Of a stretch of DNA of 64,000 nt, positions 58,315 through 64,000 are shown piece by piece. The translations under genes were made by a program, and so were the position numbers. The DNA lies in the NCBI RefSeq assembly GCF_000006565.2, contig NC_031477.1, forward strand, positions 4,553,137-4,617,136, written 5' to 3'. Each line of letters starts with the position of its first letter. Position 1 is the stretch's first letter. This stretch comes from Toxoplasma gondii ME49. Lineage: Eukaryota > Apicomplexa > Conoidasida > Eucoccidiorida > Sarcocystidae. The notes below the pieces were generated by a model. That model had not been told where the DNA came from and did no database searches. It worked only from the letters and a program-made list of their open reading frames with translations.

Positions 58315-61300
58315 TATGTATACATATATATATATATATGCATATGTATACATATATATATATATATGTATATATGTATATATGTATAGATGTATGGATG
58401 ACAGATATGTAGGTGTAGCTCTGGAGGATGGCGTCCATGTCTCTCTTTTCCTTTCGACAATGTACGCGAGAAAGGGCGTTTCACATCGGTTGTGCTTTAG
58501 AGAGCGAGAATCGAGGCGCATGCACCCCAAACTTCTTCCCCGTAGCACTTGAAGCAGGACGCGCCTTTCGACAGAGCGCGAAACAGGGAGAGACGGCGAG
58601 CGAAACACCAAGAGAGACCGGAGGCGAGGCCAGAGGGAGCAGACTTGGAACCCCAGACAAGCGGAGAGGCCCGCGTCCCCGGTCGAAGACGTTTTTTGCG
58701 AGCATCTCGCCTCGCAGCGACGTTCCTCCGCGTTCTCTTCAGGTTTCGCTGCATGCGTCTTGCGATCGAGCTCGTTCCCCATCATCACGAGAAGCCCTCT
58801 GCCTCGAAAGGAAGGTTCGATAAAAACGCTGCTGCAGCTTACCGCGCACTGGACGTATCGGGTCCACAGCGAACAGTCGCGCGGGAAGTGCCGAATTCCT
58901 CTTTGGAGGACGACGAGTTCCTTCTCCAAGAGCCATGCGGAAGAGACAGCTGGTTCGCTCTCTGCGTCGCCTGCGTCCTCGCGCTCGACATCTCGCACCA
59001 GGCACCAGCCTTCGACGAGAGTCCACGTCGCCTTGCCGCTGTCGCTCCTGCGTCCAGTCCGACGTCTCGCAGTCGGTTTCGCGCGCCCTGCCGCCGCTCC
59101 CGTAGCCTCTGCACTCGGCCGCGCGTCGTCTGGCTCGACGGGACGCGTGGACAACTTCGGAGACGCGCGGGAGGCGAACTCGAGCGAGAGAGAGTAGAGC
59201 GCGTCCGCGGAGTCGCGCCACAGCTGGAGATGCAGGGAACCCAGCTCCTCCAGCGCTCGCAGCGTCGTCGCGAAGAAGCGCCGGGCGTCACCGGATCGGC
59301 ACTCAGCCGCCAGGTACGCAGACCATACGCGAGCTGTGCACTGCGCAAGCGCAGGAGAGAACGGAGAAAAAGGAAATGTGGACGGAGCGAAGACAGAGGA
59401 GTCCACCGCGGAAGAAGCAGAGAGCGTAGACAAACCAGGAAAAAAGAGAAGAGAGCAGAAGACGCGCGACGAGAACGAGAGAAGAGAGAGAAGACCCACC
59501 AGTGAATACGCCCCAGTGAGTTTTCGAGACGATGGAGAAAGAGACTGCCGGCGAGAAGGCCGCACAGGCAAACTCAACAGACAAAAGCGCGGGTGTTTGT
59601 ATCGCTGCTCTTCCAGACTCACAGAGATCTGCTTGTTCGCCTGGTCGTCGTCGAATGCGCTCTGCACTTCAATTTCGAAGTCTTTCCTCTCGCGCTGCCA
59701 GACGGAGAGCCCCAGTGCATGCGCAGCTTCGGCAGCTCCCAGCCACACGCGGCGCCTCGCCGCCTCCGCGCCCTCCGCCTCGCCGAGGGTGCAGGAGAAA
59801 ACTTCTGCGTCCCAGAGCCTGCATGCGCGGAAGCAGAAGCGACTGCTGTTTGAAAGCCGAGGCCCGGCTGACGACGCAGAAAACAGAGAGCCACAGAAAG
59901 CAGAGAAGAGAGAGAAGAAGAAAAGAAGAGAGAGAAGAGAAGAAGAGAGAGAAGAAGAGAAGAAGAGAGAGAAGAGAAGAAGAGAGAGAAGAGGGGAGAG
60001 AAGAAGACAGAGGAAGAACCCGCGAAGGCAGGAGAGATGGGTGAGGAGCGACGGAAAAAAAGAACAATGGAAAAAAGTCCGAGCGCCAAGAAGTGAACAG
60101 TACCTTCAACGCAAGATGCGCTGACAAAAAGCCAGACAAGAAGGATAGCCGAACAGGGAGAAGAGCAGCGAAGCATCTTTCTATCTCTCTGTCTCTCTCT
60201 CTGTCGCTTCGATCATTCTTTCTGCCTTCTTCTCTCTTCCCCCCACCTCGTTCTCTCTTCCTTGTTTTCTGTTTCTCCCTCGCCTTTTTTTCTGTCTCTC
60301 CCTTCTCTCTCCCCTTCGCGTCTGCTCCGTTCCCTGCGACTAACCGGTACTCGTCAAGGAGGTCGCCCAGGCCGGCAAGCGGAAGCTGAAGCTGTCTGCA
60401 GAAGAGTTGCTGAATTCGATGCATCTGCCTGACAACCTCGCTCTCCTCTTCGTGATTTCCCCCTCCAGTTTCGAGTCTTCCCTCTTGTTGTCCTCTGTCT
60501 TGCTTTCCTTCCTGTTTCCCGGAGTCTCTCTTTTCGAGTTGTCTGCGGCGCAGGCTGTCCAGAATCGCACCCTCAAAGTGGCGGTACGCCGCCCAGAGGC
60601 ACGGCCCTTCCAGTGCATGCAGCGCAAAGTCGTCGAGAGCTTCTTCGAACATGCCTCGAATGCCTTCAGCTGAGACAACGGAGGAAGGCGAGACGGAAGA
60701 GGAAGAAGAGCGGGAGAAGGAGAAGGCTCCCGAGGAAGCGAAAAAAGCAGCTTCTTCGAATCGCAGATGACTCAACGCGAGGGAGACGGAAGGCAAGACG
60801 AATCGCGCGAGACGATAGAGACGCCGAATGTGCAGGTGCTGTTCTCGAGGCAAAGGAAGCTGGTGAGAAGGAAAAGAAGACTCGAAGGCAGCGCCCGACA
60901 GCAGACGCGCTACGCGCTTCTCCTCCTCCAGCCAAGAAAGGAGGAACTCCTCCCCCACTGGACAGTACACGCAGGCCAGCCGAGCTGTTCGATTCAACTG
61001 CGCAAAACAAGAAACATGCAAAACAGACGACATCTCCACAATGTCTGCATGCAAATGCCGAGATACGAATTCACACACATACTTGTGCACAGATACTCAT
61101 ACATCCATATATACATCCATATATACATATCTATATCTATATATCTATATATATAGAGAGAGACGGAGAGAGAGAAATCCACAGAGGTGCATCTCCAACC
61201 AAGAGAGACGGCGGCTTATGTTCGGAGATTGTGGCTCTTCCTTTTCAAGAGCGCGTCTCCTGGACAGAGAAGTCGTCTCGACACAGTGCATGCGCGAAAG

Positions 61301-61666
61301 AGAGTCGAAGACAGTTTCCTGCTGGGAGAGAGCCTGTCGTCGCACCTTTTCATATTCGCCGAGGTGTCTGTACAGCTCAGCAAGTCGCTGGAAAGTGAGT
61401 GCGCCGTCTGCGCCTCGCCACGGATTCTGTTTGACTTCTGCAGAGAGTTTCTTGGCTTCTGCGAGCATGAGTCGTTCCCTGGCTTCTTCGTCGTCTTCAC
61501 TGTCCTCCATTTCTTCTTCTTGCTCGTGACGCGTCTCCTCTTCTCGACTTGGTGCGTCGTCATCACGAGCCTGCAAATCTTCCTCCGCTCGCGCCGCTTC
61601 TGTGGAGTTCGAAACCGTCCTTCGCGTCAGGCTATCTCCCGAAGCTGCGCATGTCGTCTGCTCCAT
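49661..61666 (-). CDS. SART3: SART3/Prp24-type U4/U6 snRNP recycling factor: HAT repeats, RRMs, LSm-binding tail (about 2,000 aa or more)
   Basis: Well-supported exons: 61666-61346, 60997-60345, 59818-59623, 59340-58843, 58129-57398, 56932-56603, 56241-56147, 56046-54029, 53824-53632, 53383-53031, 52516-52327, 51642-51485, 50811-50717 and 50139-49661. The N-terminal half holds HAT repeats ([53 protein letters not shown]). The 2-kb exon is mainly Ser- and Glu-rich disorder. Then come RRM1 ([28 protein letters not shown]), RRM2 ([20 protein letters not shown]) and RRM3 ([28 protein letters not shown]). The protein ends [15 protein letters not shown], the LSm-interacting tail of the family (SNxDFxxLFL). 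It should reanneal U4 and U6 snRNAs in the nucleus. Two junctions are unresolved: exons 6-7 do not agree in phase, and one or two linker exons between RRM2 and RRM3 (about 51900-52232) could not be fixed. Confidence 0.88.
51708..51845. repeat. TA microsatellites in a SART3 linker intron
   Basis: (TA)n tracts at about 51712-51735 and 51787-51843. A further tract, (TA)n followed by ATGCATGT units, lies at about 53561-53615 in the intron between the two RRM1 exons, and another at 52790-52850. Confidence 0.8.
58265..58395. repeat. TA/TGCATATG microsatellite in a SART3 intron
   Basis: A (TA)n core with repeated ATGCATATGTATACA units inside the intron between the exons at 58843 and 58129. Confidence 0.8.
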
Positions 61667-64000
61667 CTTTGCTTCTCTCTCTGCTTCTCTCGCGCTTTTT
61701 CTCCTTGTAGGCACTCAGGACCTCCCCCTGTGTCTCTTTGCCTTCCCTCTCCGTTCTCTGCGTCCTGCCTCGTTTCCTCGCGTCTCCGCGCGCGCTTCTC
61801 TCTCTTCGCTTCCTGCTGCGGCTGCGTCCTCTTTTTTTGTCCTCTTTTGCGGCCTGGTCTGGCTGAGTTGTCGTTTACAAGGGCACAGAGGAAGACGCGG
61901 AACAGAGTCTCGGTTCGGCCTCGCGCATGAGGAGAAGCCGCGGGTCCTCACTCTGAGCACTGGCTCCCCGGCGGCGAAGTAGGAAAGGCAGATCGCTTTC
62001 TTCGCCAGTTCTCCGCGCTCGCGAAGAAGAACAGCTGCTCAGAGAGCTTCACAGTGCCGGCCCAGGAGAGAGAACGAGAGAAGAGAAGAAGGTCCAGGAG
62101 AGGGGAAGGAAAACGGAAGGAGACCCGGAGAGGACAGAAGAATACACACAGAGGAGAGAAGAGGAAGACGAGAGAAAAAGACGAGGAAGAAGCGAACGCA
62201 GGAAAGAGGAAAGGAAGAAGGCAAAGTGTCAACGTGCAGCAGTGGGCTTTGTCTCTCTTTGCGTAGGACCAAAGTTCAAAAGGAAGAGGCACAACACAGA
62301 CCTGGAAGAGCAAGAGAAGCGCGTTCTTTCGAAGGCTTTTCTCACGACTCGTCCTCTCTCTCTTTCCTCCTCTCTCTCTCTTTCCTCCTCTCTCTCTCTC
62401 TTTCCTCCTCTCTCTCTCTTTCCTCCTCTCTCTCTCTTTCCTCCTCTCTCTCTCTTTCCTCCTCTCTCCTCGTCGGTTGCTTTCTTGTCTCGGACGATGA
62501 CTTCGTCGACTCTCGCAGAGGAAATGCGTTTCGCGACTTTGGCGGCGTTGCCGTGTGTTCACTGGTTCACCTGCTTGCCTCGCGCACCGCCTTCGCTGCT
62601 TCTGTCGAGATCCGCCATTGTCTCTGAGCAGCTCCGCGAGGCGGGCCGGGGTGTACAGACAGCCGAGAAGCGCGGAGTGCGAGCTTCTTCCCGGCGTTCA
62701 AAAAGCCGAGGACCGCAGAAGGATTGTCTTTTTGGTCGAGCTGCGTCTGCAGAAGTCGCAGGTCACCACCCCCGTCTCCCCGCGAGCGAAGAAAACTGGG
62801 AGCGAGGAAGCGGAAGCTCAGGGAGACTTCCTCGAGGCTGGAGGAGGCGGAGCGCAGAGCAGGAGTCGCCAGAACAAGGCGGAAAATCTCAAAAAAACGC
62901 GTTTCCCCTCTCCTCCCGGTCTCGCCTTTCGACGGTGTGCGCAGCTGGAAAAGAGGGAGAGAGCTGCGACCACGGCGCCGCGAGGAAAGAGGAAGGAAAA
63001 CAAAGCCGGCGCAACGCCTTCGCGAGGAACACCGGAAGCTGCGGCCAGGAAGAACTCTGAAAGAGAAAAAGCTGCGGCAGAGCGACGCTTTTCAGTCCGC
63101 GGAGATGATGTGCGGTGTGTGGAGAGAGTCGTGACGCTGACCGAGAGAGAGAGAGCGACGCGCGAGCGACGGCAGTGTGTGATGCTTGCTCGCGGGAGGC
63201 TCTCTTCTTACTAGGTCAGGGGGGGGGGGTGGACCTGCACCTCAAAAAGCGTACAGATTGTGTCCGCTGTTTGCGAATTCGCATTCGCTGTTGCTTTCTC
63301 CATTTCCTTCAAAGCAAGAGGTCTTGAACAACGTCGGAGAGAGGCGAGGTTGGCGGATCAAAAGCGATTTTCCAGGCGCTCTGGTGGTGGTGCCGGGCGA
63401 GAAGCGAAGTCCTCGCGGTTCGGTGTCTCGACGAAACGCACCGCCGGCGCGGCGTCTGCGCTCTGCACAGACTCGCGCTTCTGCTCCTCTGTGCTTTTTT
63501 CCTTCTCTTTTCGTTCGCCTCTTCAAACGAAACGCGCGAACTCAGGAGACCCTCGCGCAACACACCGCGCGCGGGCGCAGGAAGGGGAACAAACGCGCTT
63601 GGCCGGCGTTCTCTCTTCGGCGCAGCGTTTTCTTCCACCACATTCTGCTTCACAGGTCTTCTCGCCTTCGTCTCGTCCGCGAAAAAAACAGCGTCCAGAG
63701 TCTTTCCGTCCACCAAAGGTTCCACCCGTCGCTTTCTCCTCGTTGCATTTTCTTACTCTGCGTACTCGTCTCGTACACCTCTTCTCTCTTCGAGTTTCCT
63801 CGTCCGCCGTCGCGCTCGACCTTTCTCTCCGTTCCGAGCGTTGTCTCCGTCCTCTGCCCCGCTCTCCTGTCTGTCTTTTCGTTTTCCCCTTCGCCAGACT
63901 CCACCGTCGTCTTCCTCGCTCTCTTCTGTCTCCCCCCTCGGTGCCTCGCCTCGGCCTGGCCTCGTGGAAGCGTTGCCGCCGCGTCCGCTTTCTTCAGCGC
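61667..64000. other. Unassembled coding-like region upstream of SART3
   Basis: Several GC-rich segments look coding, mostly on the - strand. Around 63750-63560 a frame reads EPLVDGKTLDAVFFADETKA. Near 63480-63365 a frame ends PPPERLENRF at a stop. At about 62040-61985 a segment VLLRERGELAKKAICLSYF lies between an acceptor (gagcag) and a GTGAGG donor. On the + strand a frame around 62650-62760 contains RRIVFLVELRLQKSQV. The pieces do not chain in phase, so no gene is called; a second - strand gene whose 5' end lies right of the window is the best guess. A G run sits at about 63219-63228. Confidence 0.35.
62352..62470. repeat. CT-rich tandem repeat (about 16-18 bp units)
   Basis: About seven imperfect copies of CTCTCTCTCTTTCCTC in tandem. 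Translations across it give Arg/Glu- or Ser/Leu-rich shadow frames. Confidence 0.85.

Noticed and set aside
1..64000. CRISPR arrays, insertion sequences, phage or bacterial operons
   Set aside because: The window is eukaryotic: spliced genes throughout, no direct-repeat/spacer array, and no transposase or integrase frame.

Overview
The window is nuclear DNA from a coccidian apicomplexan, most likely Toxoplasma gondii or a very close relative (Hammondia or Neospora). The signs are GC-moderate, intron-rich genes, many TA microsatellites in non-coding DNA, TGCATGC-type promoter elements, families typical of this lineage (formate/nitrite-type lactate transporter, branched-chain keto-acid dehydrogenase, MORN protein, NEK kinase with a huge tail) and a piece of apicoplast DNA in an intron. 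The species call is inference; no rRNA or marker gene fixes it. Gene models were built by hand from ORFs, splice signals and phase agreement.

Layout. On the + strand: the last two exons of the BCKDH E1-alpha gene (861-1495), a five-exon FNT-family transporter (4890-7302), and a single-coding-exon MORN-repeat protein with an acylation-type N-terminus (9786-11183). A weak membrane-protein tail may lie at 13210-14236. On the - strand: ribosomal protein uL13 (14272-16782), a 1595-aa NEK-type kinase (19455-26325) whose third intron carries apicoplast rRNA and ribosomal-protein fragments, a seven-exon gene for an unrecognised 376-aa protein with a signal peptide (27769-29637), an RTF2-family protein (30643-32148), and a 1599-aa TPR/SET-MYND/ankyrin fusion ending in a proline-rich 33-bp repeat (33724-39201). 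A tRNA-Thr(AGT) gene is at 40669-40741 (+). The right third holds, on the - strand, a UTP23-type rRNA-processing factor (43530-47145) and a very large SART3/Prp24-type U4/U6 recycling factor (49661-61666). The last 2.3 kb shows coding-like stretches that I could not assemble.

Functional themes. Two neighbouring genes act on pyruvate/lactate carbon: mitochondrial keto-acid dehydrogenase and plasma-membrane monocarboxylate export. Several others serve RNA and ribosome biology (uL13, UTP23, SART3/Prp24, RTF2, tRNA-Thr). The kinase, the MORN protein and the SET/ankyrin protein are probably cytoskeletal or signalling components, but nothing in the sequence proves their roles. The most interesting items are the apicoplast DNA in the NEK intron, the unrecognised secreted protein, the SET-ankyrin fusion with its minisatellite, and a GC-AG intron in UTP23.
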